From Corallococcus macrosporus DSM 14697 (GTDB lineage Bacteria > Myxococcota > Myxococcia > Myxococcales > Myxococcaceae), in contig NZ_CP022203.1 in assembly GCF_002305895.1 (NCBI RefSeq), forward strand, positions 3,698,501-3,762,500: a stretch of 64,000 nt of DNA. The letters are read 5' to 3'. Under the pieces are notes generated by a model, which made no database searches, was not told the DNA's origin, and saw nothing but the letters and a program-made list of their open reading frames with translations. This document shows positions 18,148 through 26,931 of the stretch, piece after piece (positions within the stretch are counted from its first letter, which is position 1; every line of letters starts with the position of its first letter). Both the position numbers and the translations under genes were made by a program.

Positions 18148-18780
18148 TCAGACGCCGATGCGTTGGCAGACGTCGCGGATGATGCACGTCTCGCACTTCG
18201 GCTTCTTCGCGGTGCAGGTGTAACGCCCATGGAGGACGGTGGCGGGGCCGAAGAAGGTCCACTGTTCCTGGGGCACCAGCTTCATCAGGTCCTCTTCAAT
18301 CGCCTCGGGCTTGTCTTTCTTCGTCAAGCCCAGCCGCTGGCTGACGCGCGCGACGTGGGTGTCGACGATGATGCCGGAGGGGAGGTTGAAGGCGGTGTTG
18401 AGGACGACGTTGGCCGTCTTCCTCGCCACGCCGGGGAGCGTCACCAACGCGTCGAGGGTGCGGGGCACCTCGCCGCCGAACTTGTCGAGGAGCGCGCGGC
18501 TCATGGCCTGCACGGACTTCGTCTTCTGCTTGAAGAAGCCGGTGGGCTTGAGGTCCTCCTCCAGCGCGGCGGTGTCCGCGTCGGCGAAGGCCTGGGGCCC
18601 TGGGTACTTGGGGAAGACGGTGGCGGTGACGCGGTTGACGCGCTCGTCGGTACACTGCGCGGCCAGGATGGTGGCGACGAGCAGCTCGAAGGGTGTGGAC
18701 CAGTTGAGTTCGTAGCGCGCATCCGGGTGGGCTTCCCGGAGGCGCTCGAGGAGGAGGGCGGCTTTCTCGGCGGGATTCAT
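18148..18780 (-). CDS. nth: Endonuclease III (DNA glycosylase/AP lyase)
   Basis: The 210-aa protein has the helix-hairpin-helix LPGVARKTANVVL with catalytic Lys121, and Asp140 in IVDTHVARV. The C-terminal 4Fe-4S loop has the pattern C189-x6-C196-x2-C199-x5-C205. It removes oxidised pyrimidines and nicks the resulting abasic site in base-excision repair. Length and all key residues match active enzymes. The frame is open upstream, but ATG 18780 aligns with the family start. It is single and divergent from the next hydrolase gene. Confidence 0.95.
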   Translation of the reverse strand: MNPAEKAALLLERLREAHPDARYELNWSTPFELLVATILAAQCTDERVNRVTATVFPKYPGPQAFADADTAALEEDLKPTGFFKQKTKSVQAMSRALLDKFGGEVPRTLDALVTLPGVARKTANVVLNTAFNLPSGIIVDTHVARVSQRLGLTKKDKPEAIEEDLMKLVPQEQWTFFGPATVLHGRYTCTAKKPKCETCIIRDVCQRIGV

Positions 18781-19010
18781 GGTGGCGTGAGTGACGGCCA
18801 CCCTACCTGGGGCGTCTGACGTGCGCCACGCCGAGGACCTTGCCGCGTCGGAGGTCGTTCGAGCGTGACTGGAATCGTCGGCTCGACGACCTTGAGTTGC
18901 TGCTGAAAAAGGAAGGCACGAAGCAGGCGCGTGCGACATGGGTGGCGGCGCTCCGTTTCATGACTGAGGAACGCGTGGCGGGGTGCCTCGCGAAACCTGG
19001 GGAGTCAGGA

Positions 19011-20168
19011 ATGCGACGACGCAGTGTGGGGGCCTGGTGGGGAGCGCTCGCGGCATGGCTGTTCGTGGCCACGGGGCCGGGCGCCCTGGCCGCTGCGCGA
19101 ACACGCGAAGCCCCCCGGCCCGCGCGGCTGCGGCTGACCGCGACCGATGCGGCTCGTGAAGCCCCACCCCGACCCGGCGTGCCGCGCAGTTGGCAGGTCA
19201 CGCTGTACTACCCGGGGGCTGGCGGGGAGCCCACCCGCTATTTCGATGAGCGGACGGCACATCACCTCGCCGCCACGGGGTACTACGACATGCCGGCGGA
19301 GGTGCTGCGTGGCTGGGCGAAGCTCCCGGGGCCGGCGGTGACGGGGGCGCGGTTCGAGGCCCAGGGGCCGGCGGCGTTGATCGTCCTGCTGCCGGGCATG
19401 GGGATGGCCGGCGACAGCTATGCATTCCTCGCGTCGCGGCTCGTCACGCGCGGGTTCGTGGTGGCGGTCGTGGAGCTGCCCTACGCCGGTGTCTCGCGGG
19501 CCGCGGACGGCGAGTGGACCTCTCCAGGCCAGGATCCGCTCCTGGCCAAGGCCGAGCAGGCGGACTGGGGGCCGCGCATCGCCGAGTGGGTGCGGGACGT
19601 CACGGCCACGCTCGACCTCCTGCGGGACGCTCCACGGGTGCGCTCCGCCGGGGTGCGGCTCGAGGGCAGGGCCGTCATCGTGGCGGGGCATTCGCTGGGC
19701 GGCGCGGTCGCGCTCGATTCCTGCGCGGCCGACGAACGAATCGCCGCGTGCGCTGATTTCGAGGGGGCTCCGTTCGGGACGCGCTTCGAGAAGGAGGGGT
19801 CGGGCAAGCCGACCCTGTTCGTCCTCAGCCGTTCGCGCCGCGCCGACCGGCCGGAGACGGCGCCGGAAGCAGGGGGACCGCCATTCGGCTTCCTGGCGAA
19901 CAACCGCGGCGCGCCGGCCTGGGCCGTCGCGGTCGCCGGCGGCAGTCACATGAGCTTCTCGGATGCGCCTGTGAAGATGCCGGGCACGCTCTCCCGGTTC
20001 GGTGGTGAGCTGATGCGAGCGGAGCGGTCGATGCAGCTCTATTCCGACCTCCTCGTGGCGTTCGCGCGCGCCTACCGGCCCGGTGGCCTCGGGGACGCGG
20101 GCTTCCGGTCCTCCGTTGCCCGCCTCCCGGAGGCCCGGGCCACGTTGATTCCGTCCGCCGGGAACTGA
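19011..20168 (+). CDS. Exported alpha/beta hydrolase
   Basis: The 385-aa protein starting at 19011 has a signal peptide (WWGALAAWLFVATGPGALAAA) and an alpha/beta hydrolase core. The oxyanion region is LIVLLPGMGMAGDSY, the nucleophile elbow is VIVAGHSLGGAVALD, Asp is probably in CADFEGAP and His in GGSHMSFSD. It resembles PAF-acetylhydrolase/dienelactone-hydrolase-like esterases. GGGGAG lies about 8 bases upstream. The substrate is unknown; a periplasmic location is expected. Confidence 0.8.
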   Translation: MRRRSVGAWWGALAAWLFVATGPGALAAARTREAPRPARLRLTATDAAREAPPRPGVPRSWQVTLYYPGAGGEPTRYFDERTAHHLAATGYYDMPAEVLRGWAKLPGPAVTGARFEAQGPAALIVLLPGMGMAGDSYAFLASRLVTRGFVVAVVELPYAGVSRAADGEWTSPGQDPLLAKAEQADWGPRIAEWVRDVTATLDLLRDAPRVRSAGVRLEGRAVIVAGHSLGGAVALDSCAADERIAACADFEGAPFGTRFEKEGSGKPTLFVLSRSRRADRPETAPEAGGPPFGFLANNRGAPAWAVAVAGGSHMSFSDAPVKMPGTLSRFGGELMRAERSMQLYSDLLVAFARAYRPGGLGDAGFRSSVARLPEARATLIPSAGN

Positions 20169-20217
20169 CGCAACGCTCAAGAGTCCGCGCGGCGGAAGGG
20201 GGCGCCCGCAGTCCGCG

Positions 20218-20875
20218 GTGGGACTCCGCATGCGGCTCCCGCGAGAGGCGCCCGCGCCTCCAGGCAGCGGCGAGGGGGCTTCCGAAACGCCCGAGGACAG
20301 CCGCGTCTCCGCCAGCTTCGAGGAGACGCTCCTCCACGACAGGTCGGTGAAGCACGACGGGCTGACGCAGGTGGAGCAGTTGCTCTTCTTCGACCGCCGG
20401 CTCTCCGAGCCGAAGGGCCAGGGCCCCTTCCTCAACCCGTTGGAGCAGAACAACCCCAACGTGGCCACGGTGGTGGCCAAGGTCTGTGATGGGCCGTACG
20501 GAAAACGCTTCCGTGCAGACGCGGCCTGACTACGCGCCCCATGCCCGCCCCAACCTGGGCAAGGTCAAGGTCTCCACGCTGCGCAATGTGGACAAGCGCC
20601 CCTTCCCGTCCTTCGTCAAGGCCTACGCCCACAACGGCTACTTCAAGAGCCTCGAAGCCATCGTCCACTTCTACAACACGCGGGATGTGCTGCCCGTCTG
20701 CCTCGCGGGTGACGCCAGCACGCCCGGCGTGGATTGCTGGCCTGCGCCAGAGGTGGGGTTGAACCTCAACACCGTCGAGATGGGCAACCTGGGATTGTCG
20801 CCCCAGGAGGAGCACGCCATCGTCGCTTTCATGAGGACGCTCTCGGACGGGTACTACGAGCGCTCGAAGGATTGA
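20218..20875 (+). pseudogene. Decayed diheme cytochrome c peroxidase (MauG/CcpA family) remnant
   Basis: Two overlapping frames carry pieces of one protein. Frame one (to 20529) has EQLLFFDRRLSEP...NVATVVAKVCDGPYGKRFR. Frame two (20486-20875) has the C-terminal part with STLRNVDKRPFPSFVKAYAHNG, a haem-ligand-type HNG-F-x-SL segment, IVHFYNTRDVLP and LGLSPQEEHAIVAFMRTLSDGY. Both haem-binding CxxCH motifs are absent and about 150 residues of the usual enzyme are missing between and before these blocks. It therefore looks like a frameshifted, internally deleted pseudogene. Confidence 0.7.
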
Positions 20876-20908
20876 GGGGAGCGCATGGCGCGCCGGAGCC
20901 CGTGACGC

Positions 20909-23233
20909 TCAGCCCCCCAAGGGCGCCAGTTGCTGGAGCAACCGCACCGTCTCCGGCGCGGCCAGGCTGGGCGCATACGCCGTGAGCGCGACGCCGGACA
21001 CCACGCGGGTGATGTTGTGGTCCACCCTGCCGGGCTGGGACCAGACGGCCCCGGAGGGCGCGGTGATGTACGCGGAGAAGGTGTGGTGGCCGGTGCCGGG
21101 CCGCTCGCCGATGACGTGGATGAGGGCCCGGGGCCGGTCCGTGTCCTCCAGCCCCGCGTACAGCGCTTCACCCACGCGGTAGCCCGCGCGCACGCGGCCG
21201 GACGTGAGCACCAGGTGCTCCGGCGCGGGCTGGTACCCCGCGGAAAGCAGCGCCGCGCGCACCGCTTCCAGGTACGGCGCGAGCTGCCCCTCATCCATGA
21301 TGGCCAGCGCGTTGAGCCCGTCGGAGACCATCAACTGCACGTCATACTGTCCCGCGTGCCGTGCCCTCAGCGCGCGCACGGCCTCCAGGGACGCGGCGTC
21401 GAGCTGCTCGCCCGTCTCCGGATGGAGGATGTACTCCGTCCGGTCCCGCGACTTCGACACCAGCCGCACGCCGTCCGGAACAGCGCCGATGAACCCCGGC
21501 GTCAGCTCCGTCCACAGGCTCTGCTTCGCGTCCGCGTAGACGCGGCGCATCTCCGCGTCCAGCGAGGGCTCCAAATCCCAGGGGTGTGTGCCATGGCCGC
21601 GCGCCATGGGCACGCCGCGCGCGCGAATCGCCGCCAGTTGTTGCTCCGCGTCCGCCCGGATGTCCGCCTCCGAGCGGGGGTCGCCCTTGGCGCGCAGGTA
21701 CTGGAGGTACACCCAGACCGGGTCCCCGAAGTGGGCGGTGGGCTTGCCTTGCGCGTCGATGACGCCCAGGCGCTGGAAGAAGGCCCACATCCGGTCATCC
21801 ACTTTGTAGCCGAACTGCTCGCGGATGCGGACGTGGTCCTGGAACCCGGTGGTGAGGTAGCCCAGCATCGGGTCGTTCTTCGTGGGCAGCGCCATCAGGT
21901 ACGCCGGGTTCGCCGGCATGATGCGCTCGATGCACCAGTCCAGGTCGTCCAGCGACACGTCCATGTGCAGCGTGGAGCAGACGTCCAGGCCAATGGTGAG
22001 CCCGTGCAGCTTGCCCATGGCGATGTCCTCCAGGCAGCAGCGCACGAGCTGCTCGCGCGTGCGGAACACCTCCGGCCCGATGAAGCCCGCCACGTCGTTG
22101 AGGTGCACCCACGGCGCCTCGCCCTGCCGCGCGCGGGAGACGCGTTGGGACAGGGCCCTGGCGAAGCCGTACTTGCGCGACTCGTGGAGGACCATGTCGT
22201 AGCCATGGCCGTGGCCGTTGGTGAAGTCCGCGCCCTGGCCCGTCTCGAAGTAGAGCCCGTACGGTCCGGTACGGCCATCCGCGTAGGCGAGCATCTTCTC
22301 CACGGAGATGTCGAAGGTGGCGTTGGCGCTGTCGCTGCCGGCGATGCTCTGGAACCAGACGCCCGTGGTGCCGGGCTGCCGCCGCTCCACCTCCGCCTGC
22401 ACGTCGATGTGGGCGAGCACGCAGTGGGGCAACACGTCCACCAGGCCGAACGTCAGCAGCACCTCGTGCAGCGCGGACTCAATGGCGCCCACGGACTCCG
22501 GCGAGGAGGACACCGGGTTGCATCCGAGCACCACGTCACCCACCGCGTACGAGAAGCCGTCGAACACCTGCCAGCGGATGTCGTCCACGTTGTCGGTGGG
22601 GGAGTTGGGCTGGATGCGCGCGCCCATGTAGCCCTGGGCGCCCACCTTGCTGCCCGGCAGCGGGTTGAACACCTTGCGGCCCAGCGCGATGAGCTCCCCG
22701 TCGCTCATCAGCTTGACGACGCAGCCAATGGCGTCGCTGCCCAGGCCGGGGCTGATGTCGTGGATGGCGGCCTCGTCGGACTCCAGCAGGAACCGCCGCA
22801 GCCGCCCCAGCGTCCAGTCCGCGGTGCGGGCCGCGGCTCGAGGGTCCTCGGCCTCCAGGCTCAGCGCGTGCAGCTCGTCCTGGAGCAGCGGGTGCTGCCG
22901 CAGGTCCGCCAGCCGCGTGTTCCCCAGGAGCCTGCGCGCGTTGGCGCGCGAGCCCTCCTCCGCCGCGGCGACCCCCACGAGCGCGTCGCCTTCCTTGAAG
23001 GGATTGGCCGCGCCCAGGACCTGCTTGTAGAGCGTGTCGTCGAAGCCGCCTCGGAGCCGCTGGACGTAGCCGAAGACGTCCTCGCCCTGCTTCACGTCCG
23101 GGATGTGGACGCCCTCCGGGATGGGGGCGGGCGTCGGCTTCTTCCGGCAGCCCAGGAAGGAGACGGCCGCGCCGCCCACCATCGCGGTCAGCACGGCGCG
23201 TCGGTGCAACAGGAACCGCGGGTCCAGGTCCAT
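20909..23233 (-). CDS. Fused ethanolamine ammonia-lyase EutB-EutC with Tat/lipoprotein-type leader
   Basis: In this 774-aa protein, residues about 45-480 match EutB and about 570-774 match EutC (VQLMVSDGLNALAIMD, RVGEALYAGL, HVIGERPGTGHHTFSAYIT). EutB active-site residues are conserved: Arg206/Gln208 (ARIQPN), Asn239 (GCNPV), Glu330 (YFETGQG) and Asp417 (GLDVC). EutBC uses adenosylcobalamin to convert ethanolamine to acetaldehyde and ammonia. Normally it is two cytoplasmic subunits. Here a leader with Arg11-Arg12, a hydrophobic stretch and a lipobox FLGC (Cys29) precedes the enzyme. A strong GGAGGG supports the start. No eutA, eutT or microcompartment genes are nearby. Confidence 0.9.
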   Translation of the reverse strand: MDLDPRFLLHRRAVLTAMVGGAAVSFLGCRKKPTPAPIPEGVHIPDVKQGEDVFGYVQRLRGGFDDTLYKQVLGAANPFKEGDALVGVAAAEEGSRANARRLLGNTRLADLRQHPLLQDELHALSLEAEDPRAAARTADWTLGRLRRFLLESDEAAIHDISPGLGSDAIGCVVKLMSDGELIALGRKVFNPLPGSKVGAQGYMGARIQPNSPTDNVDDIRWQVFDGFSYAVGDVVLGCNPVSSSPESVGAIESALHEVLLTFGLVDVLPHCVLAHIDVQAEVERRQPGTTGVWFQSIAGSDSANATFDISVEKMLAYADGRTGPYGLYFETGQGADFTNGHGHGYDMVLHESRKYGFARALSQRVSRARQGEAPWVHLNDVAGFIGPEVFRTREQLVRCCLEDIAMGKLHGLTIGLDVCSTLHMDVSLDDLDWCIERIMPANPAYLMALPTKNDPMLGYLTTGFQDHVRIREQFGYKVDDRMWAFFQRLGVIDAQGKPTAHFGDPVWVYLQYLRAKGDPRSEADIRADAEQQLAAIRARGVPMARGHGTHPWDLEPSLDAEMRRVYADAKQSLWTELTPGFIGAVPDGVRLVSKSRDRTEYILHPETGEQLDAASLEAVRALRARHAGQYDVQLMVSDGLNALAIMDEGQLAPYLEAVRAALLSAGYQPAPEHLVLTSGRVRAGYRVGEALYAGLEDTDRPRALIHVIGERPGTGHHTFSAYITAPSGAVWSQPGRVDHNITRVVSGVALTAYAPSLAAPETVRLLQQLAPLGG

Positions 23234-23482
23234 GGTTATCCCTCCCTCATGACTCGCACGCGGACAGCGAACACCTGCCTTCCCGCCGCGCACAAGCCGT
23301 GCCCGGAAGGGGGGCGCGTTGCTGTAGGGCGCACAACGGGGACCTGCGCCCGGGGTCTGAGTCCTCCCGCGAGCTTCGGACACATGGCCTCCGTGCGGGC
23401 CACGCGCGCATCCCTGGACGGGCGCAGCCGCTGCGCCTAGGGTCCGCGCGCATCCACTTCTCTCCCCCCGAGTGAGAACACC

Positions 23483-24376
23483 ATGGTCTCGGACATCTTC
23501 AATCCGGCGCGCTGGAAGGCCGTCGAGGGCTTCAAGTTCAAGGACATCACCTTCCACCGCGCGGTGGAGCAGGGCACGGTCCGCATCGCGTTCAACCGCC
23601 CCGAGGTCCGCAATGCCTTTCGTCCCCGCACCGTGGACGAGCTGTCGCGGGCGCTGGAGGCCACGCGCTTCATGACGGACGTGGGCTGCGTGCTGATTAC
23701 CGGCAACGGGCCGTCGCCCAAGGATGGCGGCTGGGCCTTCTGCTCCGGTGGAGACCAGCGCATCCGCGGCAAGGACGGCTACAAGTACGAAGGCGAGGAG
23801 GGCGAGTCCGACCCCGCGCGCCTGGGCCGGCTCCACATCCTGGAGGTCCAGCGGCAGATTCGCTTCCTGCCCAAGGCCGTCATCGCCGTGGTGCCGGGCT
23901 GGGCGGTGGGGGGCGGGCACAGCCTCCACGTCGTCTGCGACATGACCATCGCCAGCAAGGAGCACGCGGTGTTCAAGCAGACGGACGCAGACGTGGCGTC
24001 GTTCGACGCGGGCTACGGGTCGGCGCTGCTGGCGCGCCAGATTGGCCAGAAGCGGGCGCGGGAGATCTTCTTCGTGGGCGCCAACTACTCCGCGGAGGAG
24101 GCCTTCCAGATGGGCATGGTCAACGCCGTGGTGCCCCACGCGCAACTGGAGGAGTTCGCGCTGGAGTGGGCCGCGGAGATCAACACGAAGAGCCCCACGG
24201 CCATCAAGATGTTGAAGTACGCCTTCAACCTGCCCGACGACGGCCTGGTGGGACAGCAGCTCTTCGCCGGCGAGGCCACGCGGCTGGCCTACGGCACCGA
24301 CGAGGCCCAGGAAGGCCGCGACGCCTTCGTCCAGAAGCGCAAGCGCGACTTCAAGCGCTTCCCGTGGTCGTACTGA
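23483..24376 (+). CDS. menB: 1,4-dihydroxy-2-naphthoyl-CoA synthase
   Basis: This 297-aa crotonase-fold enzyme has the MenB-specific FNRPEVRNAFRP, GDQRIRGKDGY, VPGWAVGGGHSLHVVCD and the oxyanion loop. YGSALLARQIGQKRAREIFF and the C-terminal FKRFPWSY are also present. It catalyses ring closure of o-succinylbenzoyl-CoA in menaquinone synthesis. It stands alone, divergent from eutBC, with a 249-base gap that probably holds both promoters. Other men genes are not in the window. Confidence 0.94.
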   Translation: MVSDIFNPARWKAVEGFKFKDITFHRAVEQGTVRIAFNRPEVRNAFRPRTVDELSRALEATRFMTDVGCVLITGNGPSPKDGGWAFCSGGDQRIRGKDGYKYEGEEGESDPARLGRLHILEVQRQIRFLPKAVIAVVPGWAVGGGHSLHVVCDMTIASKEHAVFKQTDADVASFDAGYGSALLARQIGQKRAREIFFVGANYSAEEAFQMGMVNAVVPHAQLEEFALEWAAEINTKSPTAIKMLKYAFNLPDDGLVGQQLFAGEATRLAYGTDEAQEGRDAFVQKRKRDFKRFPWSY

Positions 24377-24461
24377 CGCCGCGAGGGCATCGCGGACGCT
24401 TTGGGAATACCCATCCCGGGTGATGTTCGGAGGAGGGGGCCTCGTGTTCTAGGCCTCCTCC

Positions 24462-24860
24462 ATGAAGAAGCCGACCTTCGCCTCGCTCGTCCTGACCTTG
24501 CTCGCCCTCCTGGCGCCGGGCTGCTCCAGCAGCGCCACGAGCGCCCCCAGCCGCCGCGCGGTCTCCGCGCCCGCGCTCGCCGCCGCCCCGACGTGCCAGG
24601 ATGCGTTGTCGTGTTGCCTCCAGCGCCACCCGGCCGACACCCAGAGGTGTGGCCTTTCCTCCGAGGATGCCGTCGCGTACCTGACGAGCATGCAGGCGCG
24701 CGAGGCGAAGCCGGACGACGAGTTGAAGCAGCGGTGTCTGAGGGTTCATTCCCGCTGCAAGGACGCGGGGACGGGGCGGTGGACAGGAGACTGCAACGCC
24801 TGCCTCGCCCGCTGCGCGCGTGAGCGCGACTGGCCCTACGCGGTCTGCCACCGGCCATGA
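24462..24860 (+). CDS. Small Cys-rich lipoprotein
   Basis: The 132-aa protein has a lipoprotein signal (LLAPGC, Cys21). The mature part has ten cysteines including a CC pair (CQDALSCCLQ ... RCG) and a C-terminal CNACLARCARERDWPYAVC cluster, so several disulfides are likely. It is 85 bases after menB on the same strand but has its own upstream region. I do not recognise a named family. It resembles small orphan myxobacterial lipoproteins. Confidence 0.65.
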   Translation: MKKPTFASLVLTLLALLAPGCSSSATSAPSRRAVSAPALAAAPTCQDALSCCLQRHPADTQRCGLSSEDAVAYLTSMQAREAKPDDELKQRCLRVHSRCKDAGTGRWTGDCNACLARCARERDWPYAVCHRP

Positions 24861-24876
24861 CGCGGCAGCCCTGGCG

Positions 24877-25551
24877 TCAGGCGCGCCGCACGATGTCCAG
24901 GATGACGGCGTAGTGCACGCCCGCGGCGGCCACGACGAGCAGGTGGAAGATTTCGTGGTACCCGAAGACGGTGGGCAGCGGGTCGGGCCAGCGGCGCGCG
25001 TAGATGGCGGCGCCCACGGCGTAGAGGACGCCGCCCAGCACGAGCCACGCGACGCGCCCCGCGCCAATCACCTCCGGCAGCCGCAGCATCACCGGCGTGG
25101 CCACCGCGCCCAGCGCCACGTAGAGGGCGGAGCGGAGCCCTCGCGAGGTGTGCACGCCCCCGAGCGTGAGGCCGGCGCCCGTCAGCGCGGCGATCCACAT
25201 CAGCCAGAGCAGGTACAGGCTGGTGTCCCCCGTGGTGTCCAGCGTGGCCATGGGGGTGAAGGAGCCCGCGATGAGGATGTAGATGGCGGCGTGGTCGAAG
25301 CGCTGGATGCGCCGGTAGGCGTCCAGGCTCCAGGTGAAGCGGTGGTAGGCGGCGCTCACGCCGAACATCAGCACCAGGCTGCCGCCGAACACCAGGTCGG
25401 CCAGGTACTGCGAGCCGCGCACCGGGACGAGCGCCAACTGGATGCACCCGAGCAGCGCCGCCACGAAGGCCACTGCGTGGGACACGCCTCGCAGCCGAGG
25501 CTTGACGCTTTCGATGAGGAGCAGGGTGTCAGTGCCATCTCGGGACGCCAT
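24877..25551 (-). CDS. Hemolysin III / PAQR-family membrane protein
   Basis: The 224-aa protein has seven hydrophobic segments and the family's metal-site motifs: Ser/His in GVSAAYHRFTW, FDHAAIYILIAGSFTP, and paired His in FHLLVVAAAGVHYAV. Bacterial members (YqfA/HlyIII) are related to adiponectin receptors and probably are zinc-dependent membrane hydrolases; the haemolysin name is historical. It ends 16 bases from the convergent small lipoprotein gene. The frame is open far upstream, but homology begins at ATG 25551. Confidence 0.88.
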   Translation of the reverse strand: MASRDGTDTLLLIESVKPRLRGVSHAVAFVAALLGCIQLALVPVRGSQYLADLVFGGSLVLMFGVSAAYHRFTWSLDAYRRIQRFDHAAIYILIAGSFTPMATLDTTGDTSLYLLWLMWIAALTGAGLTLGGVHTSRGLRSALYVALGAVATPVMLRLPEVIGAGRVAWLVLGGVLYAVGAAIYARRWPDPLPTVFGYHEIFHLLVVAAAGVHYAVILDIVRRA

Positions 25552-25831
25552 GCCCTGCTCGTAATCATCGCAGGTCACCGCCGCGTCAGCGCCCGGCACG
25601 TCCCGTCCAGCTTCTGACGCCCAGAGCGCCGAGCGTCCAGCGGCGCACGGGCGTGGGTGCGAACCGGACGACACCTTTCGGCGACACGGCCCGCGGTCGG
25701 AAGCCAGGTGGCGCCCATCACGCCCAGCACGGCGCGGTAGAATCTGTGAGCGAACAGCCGGTCCCCGTGGAGTTCCATGGGGCCACTCCAGGGTGGTATG
25801 GCGCACGAAATCCGGGCGGCGCGAGGCTGAC

Positions 25832-26779
25832 ATGAAACCGCACATGCTGACCTTCTTTTGCGAGCTGCAGGCGGACGCCCTTCGTGAGCTGTTCGCCACT
25901 CCCGGCGTCGTGGAGGACCTGGTGGCGCTGGAGGCCGGCGTGAGCCTGGGCCTGCTCGACCTGAGCCCGGAGCGCGCGCAGGTCGTCCAGCGGCTGAACC
26001 GGGTGGGCATCCCCGTCACCGCGTGGCTGCTGCTGCCGACCGAACAGGGGTACTGGTTCCATGCCGGCAACGTGGAGCAGGCCACGGCCCGCTACGAGTC
26101 CTTCCAGGCGTGGACCGCCGAGCACCGTCTGGTGTGGGAAGGCGTGGGCCTGGACATCGAGCCGGACATCCGCGAGCTGCGGAGCTGGATGGAAGGCGGC
26201 TGGCGGCAGCTGGGCGAAATCCTGCCCCGGCTGGTCCAGGGCCGGCGTGTCCGCGACGCGAGGGCAGGGTACACGCGGCTGATGGACCGCATCCGCGCGG
26301 ACGGCTACCGGGTGGACGCCTACCAATTCCCCGTCATCGTGGACGAGCGGCAGTCACGCTCCACCTTGGTGCAGCGGCTGGCGGGGGTGCTGGATTTGCC
26401 GGCGGATCGGGAGGTGCTGATGCTCTACACCAGCTTCCTGCGGCCTCATGGGCCCTCCGTGCTGTGGAGCTACGGGCCAGGAAGCCAGTCCCTGGCGGTG
26501 GGCGTCACGGGCGGCGGCGTGGAGCTGCCGGGGGTCTTCGCCGCCAGGCCCCTGGACTGGGCCGAGTTCTCGCGCGACCTGCGCCTGGCGGTGCGCTGGA
26601 CGCACGACCTCCACGTCTTCAGCCTGGAGGGCTGTGTCCAGCAGGGCTTCCTCAACCGGCTCCTCACCTTCGACTGGGACGCGCCCGTCTCACCGCCAGC
26701 GACCTCGGCGCGACGGGTGGACGCCGTGCGGCGCGCGGCCCGCCTGCTCCTCCGCACGAGCGCCTGGGTCCTCCGTTGA
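25832..26779 (+). CDS. Putative TIM-barrel glycosidase-like protein of unknown function
   Basis: In this 315-aa protein the N-terminus HMLTFFCELQAD leads into alternating strands and helices. It contains VNRVGIPVTAWLLLP-type strands (RVGIPVTAWLLL), an acidic strand end EGVGLDIEPDIRELRSW, and a later YRVDAYQFPVIVDER. GLDIEPD resembles the catalytic acidic strand of GH18-like barrels, but no definite family is recognised. GAGG precedes the ATG at 25832. No signal peptide is seen. It is divergent from hemolysin III with about 280 bases between. Confidence 0.65.
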   Translation: MKPHMLTFFCELQADALRELFATPGVVEDLVALEAGVSLGLLDLSPERAQVVQRLNRVGIPVTAWLLLPTEQGYWFHAGNVEQATARYESFQAWTAEHRLVWEGVGLDIEPDIRELRSWMEGGWRQLGEILPRLVQGRRVRDARAGYTRLMDRIRADGYRVDAYQFPVIVDERQSRSTLVQRLAGVLDLPADREVLMLYTSFLRPHGPSVLWSYGPGSQSLAVGVTGGGVELPGVFAARPLDWAEFSRDLRLAVRWTHDLHVFSLEGCVQQGFLNRLLTFDWDAPVSPPATSARRVDAVRRAARLLLRTSAWVLR

Positions 26780-26931
26780 CGGACTGACGGCCGGGCGGCC
26801 GCCACGGGGAAGCCGCCGCGCGTCATGGGCGCCTCGCGGCGCATCACGATTGACGCTCGCGGGGGGCGGGGGTGTCATGCGCCCCGGCCACCTCTACCCG
26901 CTTCCCGGTGCCCGTCCGGGATGGGAGCCCC

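Noticed and set aside
20486-20875. Independent small gene downstream of the alpha/beta hydrolase
   Set aside because: Its sequence is the C-terminal block of a cytochrome c peroxidase, with the preceding part in another frame, so it is treated as part of a pseudogene.
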